Source: Allotamlana fucoidanivorans (GTDB lineage: Bacteria; Bacteroidota; Bacteroidia; Flavobacteriales; Flavobacteriaceae). Taken from it: a stretch of DNA of 64,000 nt. Both the position numbers and the translations under genes were made by a program. Below, in pieces: positions 26,194 to 35,290 of this stretch. The DNA lies in contig NZ_VDCS01000002.1 of assembly GCF_006265225.1 (NCBI RefSeq), positions 62,001 to 126,000 of the forward strand. Reading direction: 5' to 3'. The notes beneath the pieces are model-generated. The model saw only the letters and a list, made by a program, of their open reading frames with translations. It made no database searches and was not told the DNA's origin. The stretch's first letter is position 1. Each line of letters starts with the position of its first letter.

Positions 26194-26775
26194 TTATAAA
26201 TCTAAAAAGTTTTGTAATATCTGTGCGCCTGCGGTACTACTTTTTTCTGGGTGAAATTGTACCCCATAAAAGTTTTTGTGTTGCAATGCCGATGCATAAT
26301 TTAAACCATAATCGGTTGTAGCAATGGTTTCAGGACAATGCTCTGCATAGTAGCTATGTACCAAATACATATACTCTTTTTCCTTGACATCCCTGAATAA
26401 TTTTGATTTTAAATTCTTAATCACGTTCCATCCCATTTGAGGCACTTTAACCGAATTATCAAAGCGTTTCACAACCGTTTTGAATACGCCTAGCCCCTTG
26501 GTATTGCCCTCTTCGGTAAACTCACAGAGTAATTGCATACCGAGGCATATGCCTAAAACAGGTTGCTTCAACTTTGGAATGAGTATATCTAACCCACTCT
26601 CTTTAAGCATGGTCATGGCGCTACTGGCTTCACCTACACCAGGAAAAATGACTTTATCGGCAGACTTTATTTCTTCGGGATTGTTTGATAATACAGCATC
26701 GTATCCTAAACGCTTAAAAGCAAATTGAATACTTTTAATATTACCAGCTCCATAATTTATAATAACTAACTTCAT
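26194..26775 (-). CDS. hisH: HisH, glutamine amidotransferase subunit of IGP synthase
   Basis: A 193-residue class I glutamine amidotransferase. The nucleophile Cys lies in [14 protein letters not shown]; the His and Glu of the triad are in [24 protein letters not shown] at the N-terminus is typical. It supplies ammonia to HisF. A 77-bp gap with GTTGATTGTT repeats separates it from hisB. Confidence 0.96.
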   Translation of the reverse strand: MKLVIINYGAGNIKSIQFAFKRLGYDAVLSNNPEEIKSADKVIFPGVGEASSAMTMLKESGLDILIPKLKQPVLGICLGMQLLCEFTEEGNTKGLGVFKTVVKRFDNSVKVPQMGWNVIKNLKSKLFRDVKEKEYMYLVHSYYAEHCPETIATTDYGLNYASALQHKNFYGVQFHPEKSSTAGAQILQNFLDL

Positions 26776-26852
26776 TTTTTAGTTGTTGATTGTTGGTTGA
26801 TTGTTACTCTTTTAAAAAACTATAATTAGTAACAAAAAGCTAACCACTAATT

Positions 26853-27992
26853 TTATAACATTCCTTTGGTTGAAGGTAAAAACATTTTATTAGCATCACG
26901 TTTTACCGCCATTTTCATCGCTTTAGCAAAGGCTTTAAAAATACCTTCAATTTTATGGTGTTCGTTAGTGCCTTCAGCTTTAATATTTAAGTTGCATTTA
27001 GCACCATCGGTAAACGATTTAAATAGGTGAAAAAACATTTCTGTTGGCATATCCCCTATTTTTTCACGCTTAAATTCTGCATCCCATTCTAACCAATTTC
27101 TACCTCCAAAATCAACCGCAACCTGAGCTAAACAATCGTCCATTGGCAAGCAAAAACCATAACGCTCTATACCTAATTTGTTTCCTAAGGCTTTGTTGAA
27201 TAATTCACCAAGAGCAATCATAGTGTCTTCAATGGTATGATGTTCGTCTACTTCTAAATCGCCAGAAACTTTTATGGTTAAATCCATAGCACCATGACGC
27301 CCAATTTGATCAAGCATGTGGTCAAAAAATGACAATCCCGTATCGATATCATTTTTACCCGAACCATCTAAATTCAATTTAATATAAATTTGAGTTTCGT
27401 TAGTGTTGCGTGTAATTTCAGACACTCGATCTTTAAGTTTTAAAAACTCGTAGATATCTTTCCAATCGGTGCTCGTTAATGCAATGGCATCCATAATTTC
27501 TTGTTTAGAAGCTTCTGTTTCATTTGCTCCCAATTCTGGATTTTCAGACAGAAAAATACCTTTAGCCCCTAAATTTTTAGCCAATTCCATATCGGTAATA
27601 CGATCACCCAATACAAATGAATTTTCTAAATCATAATCTTCAGAAAAATATTTGGTTAATAACCCTGTTCGAGGTTTGCGCGTTGGGGCATTTTCATGTG
27701 GAAAAGTTTTATCAATATGAATATCGGCAAACGTAACACCTTCCTTTTTAAAAGCATCAACAATTTTATTTTGAGCTGGCCAAAACGTATCTTCTGGAAA
27801 ACTATCGGTGCCTAAACCGTCTTGGTTGGTTACCATAACGAGCTCATAATCTAATTCTGAAGCTATTTTAGCCATGTATTGAAACACCTTAGGATAGAAC
27901 TCTAATTTTTCTAAACTATCTAATTGATAATCTACAGGTGGTTCTAAAACTAGGGTTCCATCACGGTCTATAAAAAGGACTTTCTTTTTCAT
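26853..27992 (-). CDS. hisB: HisB, bifunctional histidinol-phosphatase / IGP dehydratase
   Basis: A 379-residue fusion. The N-terminal HAD phosphatase (about 1-165) has the DxD motif FIDRDGTLV (Asp9, Asp11) and a zinc loop region near [16 protein letters not shown]. The C-terminal IGP dehydratase (about 190-379) has the two His clusters DEHHTIED and NEHHKIEG. It catalyses steps 7 and 9. The fused form occurs in Bacteroidota and Gammaproteobacteria. It starts directly after the hisC stop. Confidence 0.96.
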   Translation of the reverse strand: MKKKVLFIDRDGTLVLEPPVDYQLDSLEKLEFYPKVFQYMAKIASELDYELVMVTNQDGLGTDSFPEDTFWPAQNKIVDAFKKEGVTFADIHIDKTFPHENAPTRKPRTGLLTKYFSEDYDLENSFVLGDRITDMELAKNLGAKGIFLSENPELGANETEASKQEIMDAIALTSTDWKDIYEFLKLKDRVSEITRNTNETQIYIKLNLDGSGKNDIDTGLSFFDHMLDQIGRHGAMDLTIKVSGDLEVDEHHTIEDTMIALGELFNKALGNKLGIERYGFCLPMDDCLAQVAVDFGGRNWLEWDAEFKREKIGDMPTEMFFHLFKSFTDGAKCNLNIKAEGTNEHHKIEGIFKAFAKAMKMAVKRDANKMFLPSTKGML

Positions 27993-29027
27993 TTATATGG
28001 CTTTTAAATTTTGAATTAACACCTTATTTTCTTCTTGTGTTCCAATGGTAAGTCTTAAACAATTTTCACATCCTGGTTGTGTGGTTCTGTTTCTAACCAC
28101 AATACCTTTTTCAATCAATTGGTTATAACGTTTGGTTGCATCATCTACTTTTACCAACACAAAATTAGCATCTGTTGGATAAATTTTTAAAACGTAACTA
28201 ACGCCTTCTAAAGCATTAATAAGCGCTGCTCTTTCTTCTAAAATTGTAGCAACTTGTTCTTCTACTTTACTATAATTATTAAGCTGATTTAGCGCCCTTT
28301 GTTGTGTTAATTCGTTAACATTATACGGTGGTTTTATACGATTTAAAACCGAAATAATATCTTGGGAAGCATAACAAATACCCAAACGGATACCTGCCAT
28401 ACCGTAAGCTTTAGAAAGTGTTTGTGTAATGATTAAGTTTGGAAATTCGTTTAATCTACTAATCCAGCTTTCTTCATTTGAAAAATCGATATACGCTTCA
28501 TCAATAACAACAATCCCATTAAAACCTTTAACTAATTTTTCAATGCTTTTAGCTTCAAAACTATTACCCGAAGGATTGTTTGGTGAGCATAAAAATAATA
28601 GTTTAGATTTTGCGTCTTGTGCTTCTAAAATAGCTTCAACTTTAGGTTGAAAATTAGGATCTAATTGTATTTCTCTTATGGCAATGGCGTTAATATTTGC
28701 CAGTACGGTGTACATACCATAAGTGGGTGGTAATGTGATGATGTTATCCTGATTAGGCTCACAAAAAGTTCTGAAAATTAAATCTAAAACTTCATCGCTA
28801 CCATTACCTAAAAGTATATTTTGAGGCGCAACATGTTTTCTAACCGCAAGTAAGGTTTTAACACGACGTTGCAACGGATCTGGATAACGGTTCACGCCAT
28901 TTTCATAGGGATTCTCGTTAGCGTCAAGAAACACCATATCATCGCTATTTCCTTGAAATTCGTCTCTAGCTGAAGAATACGGTTTCAGGTTTCTAATCGC
29001 TGGCCTAATTAAATCTTGAATGTTCAT
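27993..29027 (-). CDS. hisC: HisC, histidinol-phosphate aminotransferase
   Basis: A 344-residue fold-type I PLP enzyme. The Schiff-base Lys is in TQTLSKAYGMAGIRLG; the PLP phosphate and aspartate contacts are NGSDEVLD and VVIDEAYIDF. SPNNPSGNSF is the usual substrate loop. It overlaps the hisD stop by one base, giving translational coupling. Confidence 0.95.
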   Translation of the reverse strand: MNIQDLIRPAIRNLKPYSSARDEFQGNSDDMVFLDANENPYENGVNRYPDPLQRRVKTLLAVRKHVAPQNILLGNGSDEVLDLIFRTFCEPNQDNIITLPPTYGMYTVLANINAIAIREIQLDPNFQPKVEAILEAQDAKSKLLFLCSPNNPSGNSFEAKSIEKLVKGFNGIVVIDEAYIDFSNEESWISRLNEFPNLIITQTLSKAYGMAGIRLGICYASQDIISVLNRIKPPYNVNELTQQRALNQLNNYSKVEEQVATILEERAALINALEGVSYVLKIYPTDANFVLVKVDDATKRYNQLIEKGIVVRNRTTQPGCENCLRLTIGTQEENKVLIQNLKAI

Positions 29028-30310
29028 TATTTTAAATCCTTTAATCGTATGGTAACTGCATTTTTGTGCGCTTGTAAACCTTCGGCTTCAGCCATAAGCT
29101 CTATGCTTTCTCCTATATTTAACAGCCCTGCTTTAGATATTTTTTGAAAGGTCATACTCTTTGTAAAACTATCTAAATTAACACCGGAATATGCTTTAGA
29201 AAATCCATTAGTTGGTAAGGTATGATTTGTTCCAGAGGCATAATCACCTGCACTTTCTGGCGTGTAGTCTCCTATAAAAATAGAACCCGCATTGCTAATA
29301 CCATTAACGTATAAATCTTCATTTTTAGAACAGATGATAAAGTGTTCTGGACCGTATTCATCAATAAGTTCTAAAGCTAAATCATCGTTATCAACATAAA
29401 TTAACTTAGAATTGGCTATGGCTTTTTCGGCAATATCACGTCTAGGTAAAACACTTAATTGTTTTTCAACTTCATCTGAAACTTTTTCAATAATATCTTG
29501 AGAAGTAGAGACTAAAATCACCTGACTATCTGCACCGTGTTCGGCTTGACTTAATAAATCTGAAGCGATATAAGACGGATTAGCACTTTCGTCTGCCACA
29601 ACTAAAAGTTCACTAGGCCCAGCAGGCATATCAATAGCCACACCAAATTTAGTAGCCAATTGTTTTGCAACGGTTACAAATTGGTTTCCTGGTCCGAAAA
29701 TTTTATAAACTTTAGGAATGGTTTCAGTACCAAAAGTTAAGCCAGCAATGGCTTGTATACCACCAACTTTTATAATTTTGGTTACACCACATAAATTTGC
29801 AGCATAAAGAATTTCAGGTGCCAGCTTACCTTCTTTATTAGGAGGTGAACACAATACAATTTCTTTACATCCTGCAATTTGAGCTGGAACGGCCAACATT
29901 AAAACCGTTGAAAATAAAGGCGCTGTACCTCCTGGAATATATAACCCAACTTTTTGAATCGGTCTTTTTTCCTGCCAACACGATACGCCCTCTGTAGTTT
30001 CTAGTTCTACTTTGGTTGTTTTTTGCGCCGTATGAAAGGCTTCAATATTTTGTTTAGCTAATAGAATAGCTTTTTTTAAAGGTTCTGAAACTTGAGCTAT
30101 AGCCTCGTTAATTTCGTCTACACTAACTACATTAGTATCTAACGAAACACCATCAAAACGGTGGGTAAACGCATTTACTGCAATATCTCCTTTTTCTGAA
30201 ACTTCTTTGAATATCTGATTTACAGTCCCTTCAATATCAACTACAGTTTGCGTTGGACGCTGTAAGATGGTTGTCCAATCCTCACGTTTAGGGTTATTTA
30301 TAATTTGCAT
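29027..30310 (-). CDS. hisD: HisD, histidinol dehydrogenase
   Basis: A 427-residue zinc enzyme that oxidises histidinol to histidine in two NAD steps. Motifs include YIPGGTAPLFSTVLM, FGPGNQFVTVAKQ, SQAEHGADSQV (zinc Gln and His region) and EHFII; the C-terminal LQAHKNAVTIR carries the last zinc His. Second gene of the operon, 16 bp after hisG. Confidence 0.96.
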   Translation of the reverse strand: MQIINNPKREDWTTILQRPTQTVVDIEGTVNQIFKEVSEKGDIAVNAFTHRFDGVSLDTNVVSVDEINEAIAQVSEPLKKAILLAKQNIEAFHTAQKTTKVELETTEGVSCWQEKRPIQKVGLYIPGGTAPLFSTVLMLAVPAQIAGCKEIVLCSPPNKEGKLAPEILYAANLCGVTKIIKVGGIQAIAGLTFGTETIPKVYKIFGPGNQFVTVAKQLATKFGVAIDMPAGPSELLVVADESANPSYIASDLLSQAEHGADSQVILVSTSQDIIEKVSDEVEKQLSVLPRRDIAEKAIANSKLIYVDNDDLALELIDEYGPEHFIICSKNEDLYVNGISNAGSIFIGDYTPESAGDYASGTNHTLPTNGFSKAYSGVNLDSFTKSMTFQKISKAGLLNIGESIELMAEAEGLQAHKNAVTIRLKDLK

Positions 30311-30326
30311 TGTTTTCTGCTTTAGC

Positions 30327-31184
30327 TTATAATACCATTTTCTCTATCGGACAAACTAAAATACCTTGAGCTCCTTTAGCTTTTAGATCGTCGATAACAT
30401 CCCAAAATTCATTTTTGCTAATTACAGAATGTACAGAACTCCATCCTTCTTGTGCCAAGGGTAGAACGGTTGGACTTTTCATCCCTGGTAACACGTCAAT
30501 AATATCCTGAAGCTTATCGTTAGGCGCATTTAACAATACATACTTTGAATCTCTACCTTTTAAAACCGATTTAATTCTAAACTGAATGGTTTCTAAAATG
30601 GCTTGACGCTCGGCATCTAATTTAGGCGATACAGCAAGCACAGCTTCAGATTTTAATATGGTTTCAACCTCTTTTAAGTTGTTTTTAAATAAGGTGCTTC
30701 CACTTGAAACGATATCGCAAATAGCATCGGCTAAACCAATATTTGGCGCAATTTCAACCGAACCATTAATAATGTGAAGGTTTGCATTTACACCATTTTC
30801 ATCTAAATACATTTGAACTGTATTGGGATAAGAGGTCGCAATACGCTTTCCTTCAAGATCTTTTATGTTCTTAAATTTTGCAGCTTTAGGCACAGCAATA
30901 CAAACACGACACGATGAAAAACCTAATTTTTCAACAACATTAATGCCGGCTCCTTTTTCAATTAAAACATTTTCACCTATAATAGCTGCATCAACCACAC
31001 CATCTTTTAAATACTGAGGAATATCGCCATTTCTGAGATAAAAAACTTCCACTGGAAAATTTCTTGCCGAAGCTTTTAATTGGTCCTTCCCATTATCAAT
31101 GGAAATACCAATATCTTTTAAAATTTTCATCGAGTCTTCGTTTAAACGCCCCGATTTTTGTACTGCAATTCTTAATTTACTCAT
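30327..31184 (-). CDS. hisG: HisG, ATP phosphoribosyltransferase, long form
   Basis: A 285-residue long-form HisG, the first and feedback-controlled enzyme of the pathway. The periplasmic-binding-like catalytic domains (about 1-205) hold LRIAVQKSGRLNEDS and DAICDIVSSGSTLFKNNL, the PRPP-binding motif. The C-terminal ACT-like domain (about 210-285), with GMKSPTVLPLAQEGWSSVHSVI, binds histidine, so no HisZ is needed. Transcription is controlled by the attenuator just upstream. Confidence 0.96.
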   Translation of the reverse strand: MSKLRIAVQKSGRLNEDSMKILKDIGISIDNGKDQLKASARNFPVEVFYLRNGDIPQYLKDGVVDAAIIGENVLIEKGAGINVVEKLGFSSCRVCIAVPKAAKFKNIKDLEGKRIATSYPNTVQMYLDENGVNANLHIINGSVEIAPNIGLADAICDIVSSGSTLFKNNLKEVETILKSEAVLAVSPKLDAERQAILETIQFRIKSVLKGRDSKYVLLNAPNDKLQDIIDVLPGMKSPTVLPLAQEGWSSVHSVISKNEFWDVIDDLKAKGAQGILVCPIEKMVL

Positions 31185-31228
31185 TTTATTGTTTTTATGA
31201 GTTTGAACAATTCAAGTGATTTTTAAAA

Positions 31229-31263
31229 ATAAAAACCCGCTTGATTGTCTCAAACGGGTTTAA
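31229..31263 (-). terminator. Attenuator terminator of the his operon
   Basis: On the minus strand AAACCCG-TTTGA (arm 31261-31250) and TCAAGCGGGTTT (arm 31244-31233) form a 12-bp stem with one mismatch and a GACAA loop, followed by UUUUUAUUUUU. It lies between the His-rich leader peptide and hisG. Its 5' arm (31255-31248, GTTTGAGA) can instead pair with TCTCAAGC of the leader (31307-31300). Confidence 0.85.
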
Positions 31264-31292
31264 AATATATGTTGAATTTATTCAATACATTT

Positions 31293-31346
31293 TCACTTCG
31301 CTTGAGAGCAAATTTGGAAATGATGATGTAAATGAATAAAAGTCAT
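31293..31346 (-). CDS. hisL: His operon leader peptide
   Basis: A 17-codon frame, MTFIHLHHHFQICSQAK, with CAT codons at positions 5, 7, 8 and 9 and a TGA stop. It lies about 30 bp before the attenuator terminator and about 11 bp after the predicted transcription start. When charged His-tRNA is scarce, a ribosome stalled at the His codons would leave codons 13-17 (TCTCAAGC) free to pair with the terminator's 5' arm. This is the logic of the enteric his attenuator, assembled independently here. Too short for ordinary gene callers. I am confident because peptide, antiterminator, terminator and operon all agree. Confidence 0.85.
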   Translation of the reverse strand: MTFIHLHHHFQICSQAK

Positions 31347-31363
31347 GTCTTATTTTTCTATTG

Positions 31364-31396
31364 CAAATATCAGTAATTAATCTTTATAAATCCAAA
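31364..31396 (-). promoter_or_regulatory. Promoter of the his operon
   Basis: On the minus strand a TTTG (31396-31393) is followed after 21 bp by GATATTTG (31371-31364), one mismatch from TAnnTTTG. Transcription would begin just before the leader peptide ATG. Confidence 0.6.
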
Positions 31397-31500
31397 TTCT
31401 AAATACAATTCTTAAAACATTTAGAAATTATTAATTTTTGTATGAAAAAAAATGACAAATCATTAAAAGATAAACTGATATGCTGAATTATTTTTTGAAC

Positions 31501-32316
31501 TTATTGATTTCCTAAAATAATAGGCATACCACTATCTCCAGAACCAATCACAATAACTTTACTATTTGGTGATTCAGACAATTTAATAGTAGCCTCAATA
31601 CCCTTATCTTGTAATATTTTATCAGTTAATGACGCACTTAAAATCTTGTTTGCATCCGCTTTACCTTGAGCTTCAATACGTTGTTTTTCTGCTTCCTTTT
31701 GCGCTGTAATAAGCCTAAATTCATACTCTAATGATTGTTGTTCTTGCCCTAGCTTGCGTTCAATAGCATCTTTTATAGCGGTTGGAAGTGTTACATCTCT
31801 TACCAAAACTTCAACCAAATCAATATATTGATCATCCACTATTTTTTTAGTTTCATCATATATTTCTTGTTGAATGGCATCCCGCTTAGATGAATAAATT
31901 TGCTCTGGTGTATAGCGTCCCACCACACTTCTTGTTGCCGATCTGATAGCTGGTTTTAAAACACGTTCTAAATAATTAGAACCTTTTTCCTGATGCAACT
32001 TCCCTAAGTTTTCCAATTCAGGTTTATACCATGCTGTAGCTTCTAACTGAATATCTAATCCATTTGACGACAACACCTTCATACGTTCTGTTAATTCTTG
32101 CTGACGTGCTTCATAAATAAAAACTTTATTCCATGGTGCTACAATATGAAACCCTTCACCTAGTGGTGCCTTATCGGTTACAACACCGCCACCAAATGTT
32201 TTATACAAAACACCTGCTTCACCGGAACCTATGGTAACGGCCGATTTTGTTATTACAACAATTAATATGATTATTGCAATGATTACGGGAAATGCAATTT
32301 TTGGTAATTTTTCCAT
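31501..32316 (-). CDS. SPFH/prohibitin-family membrane protein
   Basis: A 271-residue protein with one N-terminal membrane helix (about 8-28) and an SPFH/Band-7 domain (IGSGEAGVLYKTFGGGVV, then PLGEGFHIVAPW). A long Gln/Glu/Lys-rich coiled coil (about 185-235, EYEFRLITAQKEAEKQRIEAQGKADA) and a short hydrophobic C-terminus follow. This is the prohibitin layout; such proteins form ring oligomers and organise membrane proteases or microdomains. It is 11 bp downstream of a VWA membrane protein gene, so the two are probably one operon. Confidence 0.88.
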   Translation of the reverse strand: MEKLPKIAFPVIIAIIILIVVITKSAVTIGSGEAGVLYKTFGGGVVTDKAPLGEGFHIVAPWNKVFIYEARQQELTERMKVLSSNGLDIQLEATAWYKPELENLGKLHQEKGSNYLERVLKPAIRSATRSVVGRYTPEQIYSSKRDAIQQEIYDETKKIVDDQYIDLVEVLVRDVTLPTAIKDAIERKLGQEQQSLEYEFRLITAQKEAEKQRIEAQGKADANKILSASLTDKILQDKGIEATIKLSESPNSKVIVIGSGDSGMPIILGNQ

Positions 32317-32327
32317 GTTTTATCTAT

Positions 32328-34361
32328 TTAAATTAATCCGTTATATTTTCTTAAAAACCATTCTGCAGATAAACTAAGCACAATAATAGCTAAAAGATAC
32401 TTCCAATCTATCAAGGGCATCGTTTCTTTTTTACTTTTTTGAATGGGGGTAAATCTATTATCATTCAACAAATCTGAAATTAAAGTCGATGTATCATCTA
32501 CAAAATAGCTTTTTCCTGTAGTATTTGTCGCTACTTGATTTAGTCGTGTTACATCAGCATTTAAAAATTGTTGCTCAACATTATAGGCCAATATTTCAAA
32601 ACGTCCTGATTTAGCAATGTTTTCACCAGTTGTTTTTATAGTGAAATTGTAGGACGAAGGCTTTAAACTACTCAAATCAACTTCATAGTGATTCCCTTTT
32701 AACAGTAGCGGGAATGTTTTTTTTGTTTGAGTTGATCTGTTAGTTACTGTAATTTGTAACGCACCACTATCATCAAAAACATAATTCTTATCAAAATATT
32801 CCGCTTTGATTATTACACTATTACTTCCTTCGTAAAACGATTCATAATCTACAGTTAACCGGCTGCGTTTTTTATTTGAAGCCAAATACTGAATAAGCTT
32901 ACCTATAAAATCATCAAAAGCATTAAAATTATTCGTATTTAAAAAACTCTGGGCGCGCCATTGCCATATATTTTCACCAAACAAAACAGCTTCCTTATGA
33001 TCTAGGTCTTCAAATGTAGCCAATAAAGGTTGTGAAAGCGAAATACCATTTATGGTTTTATTTAAAATTGTTTGAAATGGTACTTGAAATTGAGTCTTTC
33101 CATAATGAGAATACAAGGGTGGATATGATTCAAAATCAATATCATTAACTTGAAAAGGCGAATTGATTTCGTTCAATTCAGCTTGGTAGTTTTCAAACTG
33201 ATTTGTAATTTCAATTTGATAATTAGAGGTGTTTTTATTGATAAACCCTAAGTCCGTTTTTGCTCCAATAATAATAAAAACATTACGCTTTGTTGCTTTT
33301 AATTTCTGATAAATTTTATTAAACTTAAAGTTTGGTTGATATATTATAATAAGCTGAAAATCATCATAATTAAACGTTGTTTCATTAGGATGTAGTATAG
33401 AAACAGAACGCAATTCGTTACGTTCAATACTTTTTTTAAACGCTCCTATATCTGGATGTAGAATATCACTAACAAGAGCAATTTTTGATTTTTGATCGAT
33501 AACCTCAATAGCAAAATTTTTAAGGTTATTAGTCTTATTTTTTTCGTTTTCAAGTGGAATAATTTCTGCTTTTAAATTTGTAACACCAACGTTTGTTGTT
33601 GGGAGGGTGAAATTTAAAACATGAGAATTTTTTAATTTCGTAAAATGTAATACTTCCGAATAAATTACTTGATTTTTTTGAATTATTTGAAATTTTGATG
33701 ATACTGATGCATGCCCCTCATATACCAAAATGGCTTCAACAGGAAACTTATTTTTTAAATACGCATATTTGTTAACGTTTAACTGCTGTATCTTTAAATC
33801 GGTATAACTTATAGTGTCTCCCAAAATAATGGGGTAAACAGGTTGGTTATATTGAATGGGTTTTGAGGCGTAATCTATACCATACGTGGCATTACCATCT
33901 GTAATCAATATGGTAGGTGAAACACTATGCTTATAAATCTGATTAAGGTTTTTAAAAGCATTGGTTATATGGGTTTGTGTGCCTTTAAAATTAATTGAAT
34001 CACTTGACTTTAAATCATTGTCAAATGTGTAAACTGCCAAGTTAAATTTTTCCTGAAGTTTTTTGTTTGTTTTAAGGTGAGTTACTAATTCTAACGCTTT
34101 TTGATCCTGTTTTAAGTGCTTTACAGAACTTGTATTGTCTACGGCAATAACAAGATTAGGTTTTTCTGTAAAAACATACTGCGATTTGAACTTTGGATTG
34201 ATAATGAGAAGCAGCGTGCCAAAATAACTAACAAAACGTAAAAAAGAGAAAAGTATCTGTTTTTTTGATAGACTCTTCTCTTTTTTTAAATACTGAAACA
34301 GCGCCAAGAGTAACGCTATAATTCCAGAAAGTATAATATATAAAACGGTTTCGGTTTGCAT
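32328..34361 (-). CDS. VWA-like membrane protein, function unknown
   Basis: A 677-residue membrane protein. Two N-terminal helices (about 5-25 and 36-57) precede a von Willebrand A-like domain: NLVIAVDNTSSVK keeps the metal-site pattern DxTxS, and TILITDGNATYG is the second part. A long beta-rich extracytoplasmic region follows, and a last helix (about 655-670) ends in a short basic tail. The topology is like the BatA/BatB or 'aerotolerance' proteins but the chain is longer. Partners usually include MoxR and BatD, which are absent here. Probably co-transcribed with the SPFH gene. Confidence 0.75.
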   Translation of the reverse strand: MQTETVLYIILSGIIALLLALFQYLKKEKSLSKKQILFSFLRFVSYFGTLLLIINPKFKSQYVFTEKPNLVIAVDNTSSVKHLKQDQKALELVTHLKTNKKLQEKFNLAVYTFDNDLKSSDSINFKGTQTHITNAFKNLNQIYKHSVSPTILITDGNATYGIDYASKPIQYNQPVYPIILGDTISYTDLKIQQLNVNKYAYLKNKFPVEAILVYEGHASVSSKFQIIQKNQVIYSEVLHFTKLKNSHVLNFTLPTTNVGVTNLKAEIIPLENEKNKTNNLKNFAIEVIDQKSKIALVSDILHPDIGAFKKSIERNELRSVSILHPNETTFNYDDFQLIIIYQPNFKFNKIYQKLKATKRNVFIIIGAKTDLGFINKNTSNYQIEITNQFENYQAELNEINSPFQVNDIDFESYPPLYSHYGKTQFQVPFQTILNKTINGISLSQPLLATFEDLDHKEAVLFGENIWQWRAQSFLNTNNFNAFDDFIGKLIQYLASNKKRSRLTVDYESFYEGSNSVIIKAEYFDKNYVFDDSGALQITVTNRSTQTKKTFPLLLKGNHYEVDLSSLKPSSYNFTIKTTGENIAKSGRFEILAYNVEQQFLNADVTRLNQVATNTTGKSYFVDDTSTLISDLLNDNRFTPIQKSKKETMPLIDWKYLLAIIVLSLSAEWFLRKYNGLI

Positions 34362-34422
34362 GTATGATTGACGATTTTTACGTCACGATAAAATTTCAAG
34401 AACGTAATTCGTACATCATAGT

Positions 34423-35169
34423 TTAGGTCAACATACCACCATCTACGTTCAATGTCTGCCCTGTTACGTAAGCACTCATATCACTCGCTAAAAACACACA
34501 AACGTTGGCAACATCTTCGGGAGTTCCACCTCGTTTTAATGGAATACCTGCACGCCACCCTTTAACAACGTCTTCATCAAGTTTAGCCGTCATTTCTGTT
34601 TCAATAAAACCAGGAGCAACAACGTTACTTCTAATGTTTCTTGAACCTAATTCTAAGGCAACTGATTTTGAAAAACCAATAATACCAGCCTTAGATGCAG
34701 CATAGTTAGTTTGACCAGCATTACCTTTTACCCCCACTACTGAACTCATATTGATAATAGAGCCTTTTCTTTGTTTTAACATGGTTCTTTGTACGGCTTT
34801 AGTCATGTTAAAAACAGATTTCAAGTTTACTTCAATTACGGTATCAAAATCCTCTTCAGAAATACGCATCAATAAATTATCTTTTGTAATACCGGCATTG
34901 TTCACTAAAATATCGATACTTCCAAATTCTTTAGCCACTTCATCTGCTAACTTTTGCGCTTCTTCAAAACTAGCCGCATTACTTTGATAGCCCTTTGCTT
35001 TTACACCAAGATCGGTCAATTCTTTTTCTAGTGCATTGGCAGCATCAACAGAGGAGCTATATGTGAATGCTACATTTGCACCCTGCTGTGCAAATACCTG
35101 TGCAATGCCTTTACCTATACCACGGCTTGCTCCCGTAACAATAGCCGTTTTTCCTTCTAATAATTTCAT
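34423..35169 (-). CDS. fabG: FabG, 3-oxoacyl-ACP reductase
   Basis: A 248-residue short-chain dehydrogenase. The NADP loop is TGASRGIGKGIA, followed by NNAGITKDNLLMR, the catalytic Ser in INMSSVVG and the Tyr-Lys pair in YAASKAGIIGF; it ends VDGGMLT. All are diagnostic of FabG, the reductase of fatty acid elongation. Stands alone between the VWA gene and sucD. Confidence 0.95.
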   Translation of the reverse strand: MKLLEGKTAIVTGASRGIGKGIAQVFAQQGANVAFTYSSSVDAANALEKELTDLGVKAKGYQSNAASFEEAQKLADEVAKEFGSIDILVNNAGITKDNLLMRISEEDFDTVIEVNLKSVFNMTKAVQRTMLKQRKGSIINMSSVVGVKGNAGQTNYAASKAGIIGFSKSVALELGSRNIRSNVVAPGFIETEMTAKLDEDVVKGWRAGIPLKRGGTPEDVANVCVFLASDMSAYVTGQTLNVDGGMLT

Positions 35170-35241
35170 TTATATTCTAGTCTATTATGTTTTTAAAACT
35201 TCATTACAATCAAAGATAGCAATTAGAAATTTGTTGATATG

Positions 35242-35271
35242 AAAAAACCTTACAAGATTTGCAAGGTTTTT
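35242..35271 (-). terminator. Intrinsic terminator after sucD
   Basis: AAAAAACCTT-A-CAA pairs with TTG-C-AAGGTTTTTT around a GAT loop, with one mismatch. It lies 20 bp past the sucD stop on the minus strand. Confidence 0.75.
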
Positions 35272-35290
35272 TTATATGCGTGTTTGTTTT

